64,000 bases of DNA from VXYL01 sp965200375 (lineage in GTDB: Bacteria; Pseudomonadota; Gammaproteobacteria; Pseudomonadales; Azotimanducaceae), in NCBI GenBank assembly GCA_965200375.1, contig OZ241353.1, positions 2,790,001 through 2,854,000 of the forward strand. The letters are read 5' to 3'. Within the stretch, counting starts at the first letter, position 1. Each line of letters starts with the position of its first letter. Below are positions 33,808 to 42,841 of this stretch, piece after piece. The notes under the pieces are model-generated. The model searched no databases. It worked only from the letters and a program-made list of their open reading frames with translations, and was not told the DNA's origin. The translations under genes were made by a program, and so were the position numbers.

Positions 33808-35154
33808 GTGTCGCCAACGTCGCCAACCACTGCCGAGCAGAAACACGCCGTAGTCGTCACCGGCGCTACCGGGTACATCGGCCGTCATTTGGTGGCGACG
33901 CTCTTGGCGCGAGGCCATCGCGTACACGCGTTGGCGAGGAGACCCGGTGCGCTGCCGGCCCGCGAAAACGTCGTGCCGTTCGCGTACGCCCTTGACCAGC
34001 CGCCCGACGATCGCGCATTTCGCGGATGCCGCGCCATCGTGCATGCGGCCGCGGATACGAGCAGCCGTGGAGGACGCGAGAATGCTGCGGAGGAACGGGC
34101 CGCGGCGGCCCTGTGCGATGCCGCCGAACGATTCGGCATCGCACGGCTCGTGTACATCTCCAGCTTGCAGGCGAAGGCGGACGCACGCTCCGCATACGGG
34201 CGCTTGAAGTGGCGGATCGAGAGCGCTGTGCGGGCGCGGGGCGGAATGGCGGTGCGCCCCGGCCTTGTCTACGGCGGTGCGAGCGAGGGCCTGTTCGGCA
34301 CCATGGATGCGCTGGCCCGCCACGCGCCCGCGTTGCCGTTTTTCGTTCCATCGCCGCGGGTGCAGCCGCTGCACATCGACGATCTTTGCGACGCCTTGGC
34401 GAACCTGCTCGCCGGGCCGCCGGCGCAAGGCGCGATCTACGCGCTGGCGCAGCCATCCAGCGTCACCTTGGGCAAGTGCCTGCGGGAGTTGGCTTGGCGC
34501 CGCCATCGCAGATTGCCAGTGCCAGTGCCCGTGCCGTTGGCGCTGGTCCGCCTTGCGGCTTGGCTGTGCTCGCATGTGCCGGTGCTGCCGGGTGGCTTCA
34601 GCGCGCGTCTCGACGGGCTTGCGGCCTTGCCTACAAAGGCGAGCGAAGATGTTCCCGTGCAGGAGGCGGCGCTCGGAGTGGAACCGCGCACCCTGGCCGC
34701 AGGTTTGGGGCCGGGCCGACGTCGGGAACTGCTCGAGGAGGGCCTCGCGCTGCTGCGCTATGTCAGTGGCGCCACGCCGGCGGGCACCACCATTGCGCGC
34801 TATGCCAAAGCGCTGGCGACACATGCGGTAAGGATGCCGTTGCCCTTGCCCCGGTGGGGCCTCGCATGGCCCTGTGCGCTTCGGCTCGTCGATCCGCGCA
34901 ATCCCGGCAACCCCTGGCAGGCGGCGCGCAAGCGGGAACTGGCGCGACGTCTCGACATCGCCGTGGCGCTGGCGGAGACGGACCCCACGTTGGCGGCGTC
35001 TTTTCGCCTCAATGGCCGGTCGGCGGGGCTTGCGGCATTGGGCGTCGCGGGCCAACTGCTGGCAGATGGCCTCGCAGCGCTCCTGTCGTTTGCAATTCGG
35101 TTCGCTCGGTTGGCAATGCGGCCTAGGCCAAGCCAGGACCTGCATGTCGGCTGA
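33808..35154 (+). CDS. NAD(P)-dependent epimerase/dehydratase family protein
   Basis: The 448-residue protein has an N-terminal SDR domain with VVVTGATGYIGRHLV as the cofactor loop, IVHAAADTSS, and the catalytic Ser, Tyr and Lys in VYISSLQAKADARSAYGRLK. The C-terminal third (about residue 240 on) is Ala/Leu/Arg-rich with hydrophobic stretches and is not a standard SDR part. The start GTG at 33808 is uncertain. It overlaps the GMC oxidoreductase gene by 11 bases, so the two probably act in one pathway, perhaps on a sugar or lipid. Confidence 0.82.
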   Translation: MSPTSPTTAEQKHAVVVTGATGYIGRHLVATLLARGHRVHALARRPGALPARENVVPFAYALDQPPDDRAFRGCRAIVHAAADTSSRGGRENAAEERAAAALCDAAERFGIARLVYISSLQAKADARSAYGRLKWRIESAVRARGGMAVRPGLVYGGASEGLFGTMDALARHAPALPFFVPSPRVQPLHIDDLCDALANLLAGPPAQGAIYALAQPSSVTLGKCLRELAWRRHRRLPVPVPVPLALVRLAAWLCSHVPVLPGGFSARLDGLAALPTKASEDVPVQEAALGVEPRTLAAGLGPGRRRELLEEGLALLRYVSGATPAGTTIARYAKALATHAVRMPLPLPRWGLAWPCALRLVDPRNPGNPWQAARKRELARRLDIAVALAETDPTLAASFRLNGRSAGLAALGVAGQLLADGLAALLSFAIRFARLAMRPRPSQDLHVG

Positions 35155-36769
35155 CGCTGCCGTGATCATCGTCGGCAGCGGGCCGGCCGGCGTCGCGGCG
35201 GCTTTTCCGCTCTTGGCGTGCGGGTGTCGCGTGCTGATGCTGGAAGGCGGCAATGAACGCGGCGACGATGAAGGGGTGGCGGGTGTCGCTTCAAGCCATG
35301 CCAACCTGCATGACCTTCGCCGACGCCCCGACCAGTGGAAGCTCATCGTCGGCGAACGCTATGAGGCGTTCCAAGACCCCGGCGGGGCATCGCCCAAGTT
35401 TCGCGTGCCCGCACACCGGCAGAGTCTCCGCCAGTTCGACCAGCGCGTGGCCATTCAGGCAACGAATTTCGCCGTGGTCGGCGCCTTGGGCGCTGGCGGA
35501 CTCTCCAACCTCTGGGGCGCGGGCGTCAGCATGTTCGACGACGAGGACCTAGCGGAATATCCCATCTCTCTGCGCGACCTCGCGCCTTCGTACGCCCGGG
35601 TCTCCCAACGCATCGGCGTTAGCGGCAGCAACGGCGACGACATGGCGCCGCTGCATGGCCACGATGCGCATCTGCTTGCCCCGACAAAACGCTCCGTGCA
35701 AGCGCAGCGGCTGCTTGCGCGCTACGCATCGCGTCCCGGCCGCGCACACCGCCACGGCGTGCGGCTCGGTGCCGGGAGAAACGCGGTGTTGACCGAAGGG
35801 CGTGATGGCCGGGGCGGCTGCGTCTACTGCGGGCTGTGTCTCTGGGGTTGCCAGTACGGGGCCATCTGGTCCGCCAAACACGATTTGCAGACTCTCAGAC
35901 GACACTCGAACTTCCACTACCGTCCAACCACCTTCGCCACCGCCCTGGCGCGAACCCCGGCCGGCTGGCGGGTGTTGGCCGAAGACAAAGGCAGCAGGAA
36001 TGCCCTGGGCTTCGAAGCGAAGCGGATCTTTCTGGCCTGCGGGGCGTTCGGGAGCGCCAAGCTGGTGCTTGCCGCTCTGGACATGCACGGGCGGGCCATC
36101 GCGTTCCAAACCAGCCCCTCGGCCGGCTTTGCGGTTCTCGTTGCAGGGGGCCGCGGCGCACTGGCCAACCGGCTTGAAGAGAATGTTCTCGCGCTGTCGC
36201 AGGCGAGCTTCAAGGTGGAGGACCGGCGGTTGCAGCGCGGCTACGCCTCCGGGCAGCTGTTCGCCGGCGCCACGATTCAGGCGGGGGAATACCTGCGCCT
36301 GATCGGGTCGCTCAGCTATCCAGCATCGCGACGAATCGTGCGCATGCTGCAACCTCGCCTGTTGGTGGGCAACTGCTACTTGGACGGCGCCTACAGTCGC
36401 CATACGTTGCGCTTGGCCCGCTCGGGCGAATTGCGGATCGCCGGCGGCTACGCGCCCGCGACAGCGCACCACGCCGGCCTCGTTCGCAAGCGCTTGGCCG
36501 CCGCGCTTCGGCATTACGGCGCATGGCTCCTGCCGGGCACGTTCCGCATGGCAGCACCGGGGGCGGACGCACACTACGGCGCCACTGTGCCGATGCGGTC
36601 CCTGCCGCAACCACACGAGGCGAACCGCGCCGGGGAAGTACACGGACTGCCCGGCGTGTACGTCGTCGACGGCAGCGCGTTGACCAGCGTGCCGCCCAAG
36701 CCGCACACGTTCTCCATCATGGCGAACGCGGATCGGATCGCCGCTGGCGTAGCGCACGCTTGTTCTTGA
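35144..36769 (+). CDS. GMC-type FAD oxidoreductase with a ferredoxin-like Cys motif
   Basis: The 541-residue protein opens with an FAD-binding loop (VIIVGSGPAGVAAAFPLL) and ends with the GMC C-terminal block LPGVYVVDGSALTSVPPKPH then TFSIMANADRIAAG. GALGAGGLSNLWGAG is the second FAD-binding motif. A distinct CVYCGLCLWGCQYGAIW run near residue 225 has CxxCxxCxxxC spacing, which could hold a 4Fe-4S cluster or just structural Cys. GMC enzymes oxidise alcohols or sugars. The ATG overlaps the preceding epimerase gene by 11 bases. Confidence 0.85.
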   Translation: MSADAAVIIVGSGPAGVAAAFPLLACGCRVLMLEGGNERGDDEGVAGVASSHANLHDLRRRPDQWKLIVGERYEAFQDPGGASPKFRVPAHRQSLRQFDQRVAIQATNFAVVGALGAGGLSNLWGAGVSMFDDEDLAEYPISLRDLAPSYARVSQRIGVSGSNGDDMAPLHGHDAHLLAPTKRSVQAQRLLARYASRPGRAHRHGVRLGAGRNAVLTEGRDGRGGCVYCGLCLWGCQYGAIWSAKHDLQTLRRHSNFHYRPTTFATALARTPAGWRVLAEDKGSRNALGFEAKRIFLACGAFGSAKLVLAALDMHGRAIAFQTSPSAGFAVLVAGGRGALANRLEENVLALSQASFKVEDRRLQRGYASGQLFAGATIQAGEYLRLIGSLSYPASRRIVRMLQPRLLVGNCYLDGAYSRHTLRLARSGELRIAGGYAPATAHHAGLVRKRLAAALRHYGAWLLPGTFRMAAPGADAHYGATVPMRSLPQPHEANRAGEVHGLPGVYVVDGSALTSVPPKPHTFSIMANADRIAAGVAHACS

Positions 36770-36956
36770 CGCGAACCCAGCCATCGACTCGAGGCTCTGA
36801 CAGGGTGGACAGGACGCTCCCGTTATCGCCGTACGGGCTGTTGCGCCACGGTGCCGTCAACGCCTACACTCCCGCTCGTTCGCGCTGGGCAGCCGCCAGC
36901 GCCTTGGCTCCTTGCCTCACGCCCTCGGGCGGAGGCCAAGACCGCGAGGAGGCCGC

Positions 36957-37517
36957 ATGAGGCACTACGAGATCGTGTTCATGGTGCATCCTGATCAGAG
37001 CGATCAGGTGCCGGGCATGGTGGACCGCTACCGTGGCTTGATCGAACGCAATGGCGGCAAGGTCCACCGCACGGAGGACTGGGGTCGGCGCCAGCTCGCC
37101 TATCCCGTGGCGAAGATCCACAAGGCCCACTACATCCTCATGAACATCGAGGTGGGCCAGTCCACGTTGGCGGAGTTGGAGAGCGCCTTCCGCTTCAACG
37201 ACGCGGTGCTCCGCAATCTGATCGTCGCTCGGCGGGAAGCGGAGACCGGCCACTCCAAGATCTACGAAGAGGAGCTGCGGGAGCAGGAGAAGGACCGCGA
37301 GCGGGAGCGGCGTCGGGACGAGGAAGCGCGGGCCCGGCAGGCCCGGCGCCAGGCCAGCTACGCAAGTCGCCCTAGGGCCGATGCCAGCGCTGCCACGGAG
37401 GACGCCAAAGAAGACAGCTCGAACGCGACGACGCCACCTGCGTCGTCCGCGGGGAAAGCGGAGGGCGCGGCGGACGCGGAAGCGAGCGTGGAGCAGGCCG
37501 CCGAGGCAACGGACTAG
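36957..37517 (+). CDS. rpsF: 30S ribosomal protein bS6
   Basis: The 186-residue protein starts MRHYEIVFMVHPDQSDQVPG and has HRTEDWGRRQLAYPVAKIHK. The bS6 fold ends near residue 100; the rest is a charged coiled stretch (EELREQEKDRERERRRDEEA) and an acidic Ala/Ser/Glu tail, longer than usual. AGGAGG precedes the ATG. It heads the rpsF-rpsR-rplI group. The 187 bases before it hold no gene and probably the promoter. Confidence 0.97.
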   Translation: MRHYEIVFMVHPDQSDQVPGMVDRYRGLIERNGGKVHRTEDWGRRQLAYPVAKIHKAHYILMNIEVGQSTLAELESAFRFNDAVLRNLIVARREAETGHSKIYEEELREQEKDRERERRRDEEARARQARRQASYASRPRADASAATEDAKEDSSNATTPPASSAGKAEGAADAEASVEQAAEATD

Positions 37518-37541
37518 ACGCCCTGGGCAGGGAGACACAGC

Positions 37542-37769
37542 ATGGCACGCAGATTCGGACGCAAACGCTACTGCCGCTTCACCGCGGAAGGGATCAAGGA
37601 GATCGACTACAAGGACTTGGACCTGCTGCGCCAGTACGTCACCGAGACCGGCAAGATCGTCCCCAGCCGCATCACCGGCACCAGCGCGAAGTACCAGCGC
37701 CAACTGGCCACCGCGGTCAAGCGGGCGCGGTATCTGGCGCTGCTGCCGTATACGGACCAGCACGGCTAG
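37542..37769 (+). CDS. rpsR: 30S ribosomal protein bS18
   Basis: The 75-residue protein has the full bS18 pattern: RKRYCRFTAEGIKEIDYKDL, LLRQYVTETGKIVPSRITGT and YQRQLATAVKRARYLALLPY. It lies 24 bases after rpsF and 18 before rplI in the standard order. A single Cys is present, so this is not a zinc-ribbon form. Confidence 0.98.
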   Translation: MARRFGRKRYCRFTAEGIKEIDYKDLDLLRQYVTETGKIVPSRITGTSAKYQRQLATAVKRARYLALLPYTDQHG

Positions 37770-37787
37770 CGCCCCACCGGCAGCGTC

Positions 37788-38234
37788 GTGAACATCATCC
37801 TGCTCGAACGCGTGGGCAATCTCGGCGATCTCGGCGACGAGGTCGCCGTGAAGGGCGGCTACGCTCGCAACTATCTCATTCCCACCGGCAAGGCGGTGCG
37901 CGCCAGCCGCGAGAACCGGGAGGTCTTCGAGGCGCGACGGGAGGAGCTCGAGAAGGTCGCCAACGCCAAGCTCACCAGCGCCAGCGACCGCGCGGCCAAG
38001 CTGGCGGACCGCACCGTCACGGTCGTCGCCCGGGCCAGCGACGAGGGCAAGCTGTACGGCTCCGTGGGCACCGCGGAAATCGCCCGCGCTCTCACCGAAG
38101 CGGTGCTGCCGGTCGCCAAAGGGGAGGTGCGGATGCCGGACGGTGCGATTCGCGCCGTCGGCGAATACGAGGTGGACATCCACCTGTATGCGGACATCAC
38201 CGAGCGCGTGCGCGTCGAGGTGGTCGCGGAGTAG
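37788..38234 (+). CDS. rplI: 50S ribosomal protein bL9
   Basis: The 148-residue protein shows the N-terminal bL9 domain (MNIILLERVGNLGDLGDEVA, VKGGYARNYLIPTGKA), the long connecting helix, and the C-terminal domain (EGKLYGSVGTAEIARAL). The start is GTG at 37788. It ends the ribosomal trio; dnaB follows after about 147 bases that hold no gene. Confidence 0.98.
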   Translation: MNIILLERVGNLGDLGDEVAVKGGYARNYLIPTGKAVRASRENREVFEARREELEKVANAKLTSASDRAAKLADRTVTVVARASDEGKLYGSVGTAEIARALTEAVLPVAKGEVRMPDGAIRAVGEYEVDIHLYADITERVRVEVVAE

Positions 38235-38381
38235 CCGACGGCGGCTCGTCGCTTCCGGCCCACAGCTTCCTCCCTGGGCCGCTCGGGCGCATTTCCACCG
38301 GATTTCCCCCGAATCATCCCCACCGCGGCCGGCGGCGCGGGTTCACAATCGAACGCCCACCCGCTGCCGGAACATGTGCGC

Positions 38382-39863
38382 ATGGCCGAAGCCGCCCAAG
38401 CCGCCAACGAACCCGTTCGACTGAAGATACCGCCGCACTCGGTGGAGGCGGAGCAGTCCCTTCTCGGCGGCCTGATGCTGGACGAAGACGCCTGGCTCCG
38501 GGTGGCGGATCGGGTCGCCGCCGGGGACTTCTATCGGCCCGCCCATCGCGTCATCTTCGAGGTGATGGCCGAACTCGCGGACCGCAACGAGGCGCTGGAC
38601 GTGATCACCGTGTCGGAGGCGCTGTCGGCGCGGGCGCTGCTGGAGAAGGCCGGCGGCAACGGCTATCTGGCGGAGCTGGTGGACGGTTCGGCAGGGGCCG
38701 CGAACGCCCGGGCCTACGCTGGCATCGTGCAGGAGCAGGCTACGCTGCGGCGGCTGATCGGCGTCGCCGGGGAGATCAGCGAGGCCGCCTTCCTGCCCGA
38801 GGGCCGCACCGCCGCCGACGTGCTGGACTACGCCGAGCAGCGGGTGTTCGAGATCAGCGAGGGCCGCCTCAAGGAATCCGCGCCCCGGCACGTGGGGCGC
38901 CTCGCGGACGCCGTTGCGGAGACCTTGGACCGGCTGGCGCGGTACGGCAGCGCCGTCACCGGCGTGCCCTCGGGGTTCGAGGACCTGGACGCCATCACCG
39001 CGGGCTTCCAGAAGTCGGACCTGGTCATCGTTGCGGCGCGTCCGTCCATGGGCAAGACGGCGCTGATGGTGAACATGGCGGAACACGCCGTGATGGCCGC
39101 CCCGGGGCCCGAGGTCGCCGAGCCGCCGGGCGACGCGGCCGGCGCAGGTGGAAAGGCGGTGCTGATCTTCTCCATGGAACAGCCGGCCGACCAGCTGGTC
39201 ATGCGCATGCTCTCCTCCCTCGGCAAGATCGATCAGACCCGGATGCGCACCGGCAAGCTGCACGAGGAGGACTGGCACCGGTTCGCGGGCGCCCGCACCA
39301 TGCTGAAGGACCAGCCGCTGTACATCGACGACACGCCAGCGTTGACGCCCAACGATCTGCGGGCCCGGGCCCGTCGCGTGGCCAGAGAGGCCGGCGGCAT
39401 CAAGATGCTGATGGTGGACTACCTGCAACTGATGCGCCCCTCCGGCAAGCACGACAACCGCACCGGCGAGATTTCGGAGATATCCCGATCCTTGAAGGCC
39501 ATCGCCAAGGAGTTCCGCTGCCCGCTGGTGGCCTGCTCGCAGCTCAACCGCAGCTTGGAGAGCCGCACGGACAAGCGGCCCTACATGTCGGACCTGCGCG
39601 AATCCGGCGCCATCGAACAGGACGCGGACGTCATCCTCTTCATCTACCGCGACGAGGTGTACAACCCGGAGAGCCCGGACAAGGGGCTTGCGGAGATCAA
39701 CATCGGCAAGCAGCGCAACGGTCCCACCGGCACCATCAAGCTCACCTTCACGCCGAACCTCACCAAGTTCGACAACCACATCGCCGAGGACGCCTACGGC
39801 TACGGCCCGGACGCCGCCGGCGCCTACGACGGCCCGCCGGGGCCCGATGGCGGCGGACCTTGA
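38382..39863 (+). CDS. dnaB: Replicative DNA helicase DnaB
   Basis: The 493-residue hexameric helicase has the N-terminal primase-interacting domain (PPHSVEAEQSLLGGLMLDED) and the RecA-like motor: Walker A in AARPSMGKTALMVNMA, Walker B in IKMLMVDYLQLM, and SQLNRSLESRTDKRPYMSDL. A Pro/Gly/Ala-rich insert of about 20 residues follows the helix after Walker A (around PGPEVAEPPGDAAGAGG), which most DnaB proteins lack. The ATG at 38382 is chosen; a GTG at 38376 is in frame. Its stop overlaps the radA start. Confidence 0.97.
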   Translation: MAEAAQAANEPVRLKIPPHSVEAEQSLLGGLMLDEDAWLRVADRVAAGDFYRPAHRVIFEVMAELADRNEALDVITVSEALSARALLEKAGGNGYLAELVDGSAGAANARAYAGIVQEQATLRRLIGVAGEISEAAFLPEGRTAADVLDYAEQRVFEISEGRLKESAPRHVGRLADAVAETLDRLARYGSAVTGVPSGFEDLDAITAGFQKSDLVIVAARPSMGKTALMVNMAEHAVMAAPGPEVAEPPGDAAGAGGKAVLIFSMEQPADQLVMRMLSSLGKIDQTRMRTGKLHEEDWHRFAGARTMLKDQPLYIDDTPALTPNDLRARARRVAREAGGIKMLMVDYLQLMRPSGKHDNRTGEISEISRSLKAIAKEFRCPLVACSQLNRSLESRTDKRPYMSDLRESGAIEQDADVILFIYRDEVYNPESPDKGLAEINIGKQRNGPTGTIKLTFTPNLTKFDNHIAEDAYGYGPDAAGAYDGPPGPDGGGP

Positions 39864-41236
39864 TGCCGAAAGGCGCGAAACAGAAGACGGCGTTCGTCTG
39901 CGGCGACTGCGGCGCCGAGCACGGCAAGTGGCAGGGGCAGTGCGCGGCGTGCGGGGCCTGGAACACGCTGCGCGAATTCGCGCTGGGCAGCGGGGGCAGC
40001 GCTCGGCTGGGGTACGCCGGCGTCGCCGCCCAGGCGGCCAGGCTGGGCGATGTCGAGATCGCCGCCGCCGCTCGCCTCGGTTCCGGATTCGCCGAACTGG
40101 ACCGGGTGCTCGGCGGCGGCTTCGTGCCGGGGGGCGTGGTGGTGATGGGGGGCGACCCGGGCGCCGGCAAGAGCACGCTGCTGCTGCAGGTCGCCGCCGC
40201 GCTGACGCCCGAAGCGCGCGTGCTGTACATCACCGGCGAGGAGTCGCTGGCGCAGATCGCCGCCCGCGCCAGGCGCTTGGAGCTGCCGGCGGCGGCGCTG
40301 CGGGTGGCGTCGGAGACGGTGGTGGAGAGAGTCGCGGCCCTGGTGCAGTCGGACCAGCCCCAGCTGGTGGTGGTGGATTCCATCCAGGTGATGCAGACCG
40401 AAGCGGGCGCCAGCCTGCCCGGCAGCGTCTCCCAGGTGCGCGAGTCCGCCGCGCAGCTGGTGCGGCTGGCCAAGCGGACGGACGCCGCGATGGTGCTGGT
40501 GGGGCATGTGACCAAGGAGGGCGGCCTCGCCGGGCCCAAGGTGCTCGAGCACATGATCGACTGCCTGGTGATGCTCGAGGCGCCGCCCGGCAGCCGCTAC
40601 CGCACGCTGCGCAGCCAGAAGAACCGCTTCGGCGCCGTGAACGAACTGGGCGTGTTCGCCATGACCGAGGCGGGCATGAAGGAGGTGGCCAATCCCTCCG
40701 CCATCTTCCTGCAGCGGCCGGACGAGATGGCGCCGGGCAGCGTCGTGACGGTCGCCTGGGAGGGCACCCGTCCGCTGCTGGCGGAAATCCAGGCCTTGGT
40801 GGATGCTGCCCAGGGCGGCTATCCAAAGCGCGCCGCGGTGGGCCTGGACGCCGCTCGGCTGACCATGCACCTGGCCGTGCTGCACCGGCACTGCGGCGTC
40901 TCGCTGACGGACCAGGACGTGTTCGCCAACGTCGTCGGCGGCCTGCGCGTCGGCGAAACCGGAGCGGACCTCGCGCTGCTGGTGGCGGCGCTGTCGAGCT
41001 TCCGCAACCGCGTCCTGCCCCGGGGCCTGGTGGTGTTCGGCGAAATCGGCCTCACCGGGGAAGTGCGGCCTGTGGCGAACGGCCAGGATCGGCTGCGCGA
41101 GGCCCGCAAGCACGGCTTCTCCCACGCCATCGTGCCCCGGGCCAACCGGCCCAAGGGCAGCATCGACGGCATGCGCGTGTCGCCGGTCGCTTCGCTCAAG
41201 CAGGCGCTGGACATCCTCGCCGAGCTGCCAGCCTAG
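39863..41236 (+). CDS. radA: DNA repair protein RadA
   Basis: The 457-residue protein takes part in recombination intermediate processing. It has the N-terminal zinc finger (FVCGDCGAEHGKWQGQCAAC), Walker A in GGDPGAGKSTLLLQ, the RadA motif KNRFG (in SQKNRFGAVNELGVF), and a C-terminal Lon-like domain ending VARGLASLKQ-like residues. The ATG at 39863 shares its first base with the dnaB stop. The DnaB-RadA overlap means coupled expression of replication and repair functions. Confidence 0.97.
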   Translation: MPKGAKQKTAFVCGDCGAEHGKWQGQCAACGAWNTLREFALGSGGSARLGYAGVAAQAARLGDVEIAAAARLGSGFAELDRVLGGGFVPGGVVVMGGDPGAGKSTLLLQVAAALTPEARVLYITGEESLAQIAARARRLELPAAALRVASETVVERVAALVQSDQPQLVVVDSIQVMQTEAGASLPGSVSQVRESAAQLVRLAKRTDAAMVLVGHVTKEGGLAGPKVLEHMIDCLVMLEAPPGSRYRTLRSQKNRFGAVNELGVFAMTEAGMKEVANPSAIFLQRPDEMAPGSVVTVAWEGTRPLLAEIQALVDAAQGGYPKRAAVGLDAARLTMHLAVLHRHCGVSLTDQDVFANVVGGLRVGETGADLALLVAALSSFRNRVLPRGLVVFGEIGLTGEVRPVANGQDRLREARKHGFSHAIVPRANRPKGSIDGMRVSPVASLKQALDILAELPA

Positions 41237-41289
41237 GGCACCGCCGCGCCCGGAGGGCCGGCCGATGCCGGCGAGTACAATCCGCGGCC

Positions 41290-41751
41290 ATGCACTGCCC
41301 GTTCTGCCATGCCGACGACACGCGAGTGATCGATACCCGGCTGGTGGCTGGCGGCGAGCAGGTCCGCCGCCGCCGGGAGTGCCAGTCCTGCAGCGAGCGC
41401 TTCACCACCTACGAGAGCGCCGAGTTGCTCATGCCCCGCGTGATCAAGAGCAACGGCGCCCGGGAGCCGTTCAACGAGGAGAAGCTGCGTTCGGGGCTGG
41501 CACGGGCATTGGAGAAGCGGCCCGTCTCCACCGAAGAACTGGAGACCATCGTCGGCCACATCGAACACGACCTGCGCGCCACCGGAGAGCGCGAACTGGC
41601 CTCTCGGGTGGTCGGCGAGGCGGTGATGAAGCAGCTCAGGAAAGTCGACCAGGTGGCCTACGTGCGGTTCGCGTCCGTGTATCGGGACTTCCAGGACATC
41701 AGCGAGTTCCAGGACGAGATCGCGCGGCTGCGAACCGAGCAGCAGCAGTGA
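41290..41751 (+). CDS. nrdR: Transcriptional repressor NrdR
   Basis: The 153-residue protein represses ribonucleotide reductase genes when dATP is high. It has the zinc ribbon (MHCPFCHADDTRVIDTRL, RRRECQSCSERFTTYE) and an ATP-cone (LMPRVIKSNGAREPFNEEKL). Candidate target sites, palindromes with core CACTACATGTAGTG, lie upstream of nrdA at 50311 and 50509. The last four bases overlap the ribD start (GTGA), so nrdR heads the vitamin cluster. Confidence 0.97.
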   Translation: MHCPFCHADDTRVIDTRLVAGGEQVRRRRECQSCSERFTTYESAELLMPRVIKSNGAREPFNEEKLRSGLARALEKRPVSTEELETIVGHIEHDLRATGERELASRVVGEAVMKQLRKVDQVAYVRFASVYRDFQDISEFQDEIARLRTEQQQ

Positions 41752-42824
41752 TCGACGCCGTCGACCGCCTGTTCCTTTCGCGGGCGGTGGAGCTGGCGGC
41801 GCGGGGCCTGTACGCGGTGGCGGAGAACCCGAGAGTAGGGTGCGTCATCGTCCGCGACGGCGTGGCCATCGGCCGCGGCTGGCACCGGCGGACCGGCGGC
41901 CCCCACGCCGAAGTCGACGCCATCGCCGACGCCGGCGGCGAGGTGCGGGGCGCCACCGTCTACGTCTCCCTCGAACCCTGCGACCACGTTGGCCGGCAGC
42001 CGCCCTGCACGAAGGCTCTTGTGGACGCCGGGGTGGCCCGGGTGGTCGCCGCGATGCGGGATCCGGATCCCCGGGTGCGCGGACGGGGGCTCGCCGCCCT
42101 GCGCCGGGCTGGCATCGACGTCGACTGCGCCGAACTGCCCGAGGCCCATGCCCTGAACGCCGGTTTCGTGGAGCGCAGCCGTCGCGGCCGTCCCTGGGTG
42201 CGCCTGAAGATGGCCGCCAGCCTGGACGGCAGAACCGCGATGGCGAGCGGCGAGAGCCGGTGGATCACTTCGTCGGCGGCCCGGGCCGACGTCCAGCACT
42301 GGCGGGCCCGCAGCAGCGCCATCGTCACCGGCATCGGCACCGTGCTGGCCGACGATCCGGCCCTCGACGTGCGCTGCGAGCGTTTCGCCAGCGACGGCGC
42401 CCTGCGCCAGCCGCTGCTTGCCGTCGCGGACAGCCGCGGCCGCACGCCCGCCGGCGCCAGGCTGTTCGCCGCCGACCGGCCGGTGCTGGTGTTCGTTGGC
42501 GCCGAGGCGGGCGCCGTCTGCCGCGGCGAAGTGGTTAGGCAGGCCGATGCGCAAGTGAGCGCCGGCGCTCTCTTGGGCGAGTTGGCGGCCAGGGGCTGCA
42601 ACGAAGTGCTGGTGGAGGCCGGCCCGACCTTGGCCGCCACGTTCCTGCGCCAGCGCCTGTGGCACGAGGCGGTTCTCTATCTGGCGCCGAAGGTGCTCGG
42701 CGAGACGGCCCGGCCGCTGGCGGCGCTGGCGCTCTCTCGCCTTGGCGACGCCATCGACGGCGAGGTGCGGGATGTGCGCATGGTTGGCCCGGACGTGCGG
42801 GTCGTGATCGGCCGCGGCGCGTAG
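41748..42824 (+). CDS. ribD: Bifunctional riboflavin deaminase/reductase RibD
   Basis: The 358-residue protein catalyses the deaminase and reductase steps of riboflavin synthesis. The deaminase zinc site is GGPHAEVDAI and SLEPCDHVGRQPPCTKAL; the reductase half has LKMAASLDGRTAMASGESRW and VEAGPTLAATFLRQRL. The GTG start at 41748 overlaps nrdR. In most gammaproteobacteria ribE, ribBA and ribH follow here; in this window nusB follows directly and ribE is at 16468. Confidence 0.96.
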   Translation: MIDAVDRLFLSRAVELAARGLYAVAENPRVGCVIVRDGVAIGRGWHRRTGGPHAEVDAIADAGGEVRGATVYVSLEPCDHVGRQPPCTKALVDAGVARVVAAMRDPDPRVRGRGLAALRRAGIDVDCAELPEAHALNAGFVERSRRGRPWVRLKMAASLDGRTAMASGESRWITSSAARADVQHWRARSSAIVTGIGTVLADDPALDVRCERFASDGALRQPLLAVADSRGRTPAGARLFAADRPVLVFVGAEAGAVCRGEVVRQADAQVSAGALLGELAARGCNEVLVEAGPTLAATFLRQRLWHEAVLYLAPKVLGETARPLAALALSRLGDAIDGEVRDVRMVGPDVRVVIGRGA

Positions 42825-42841
42825 GCGGCCGGAGCGGCGTC

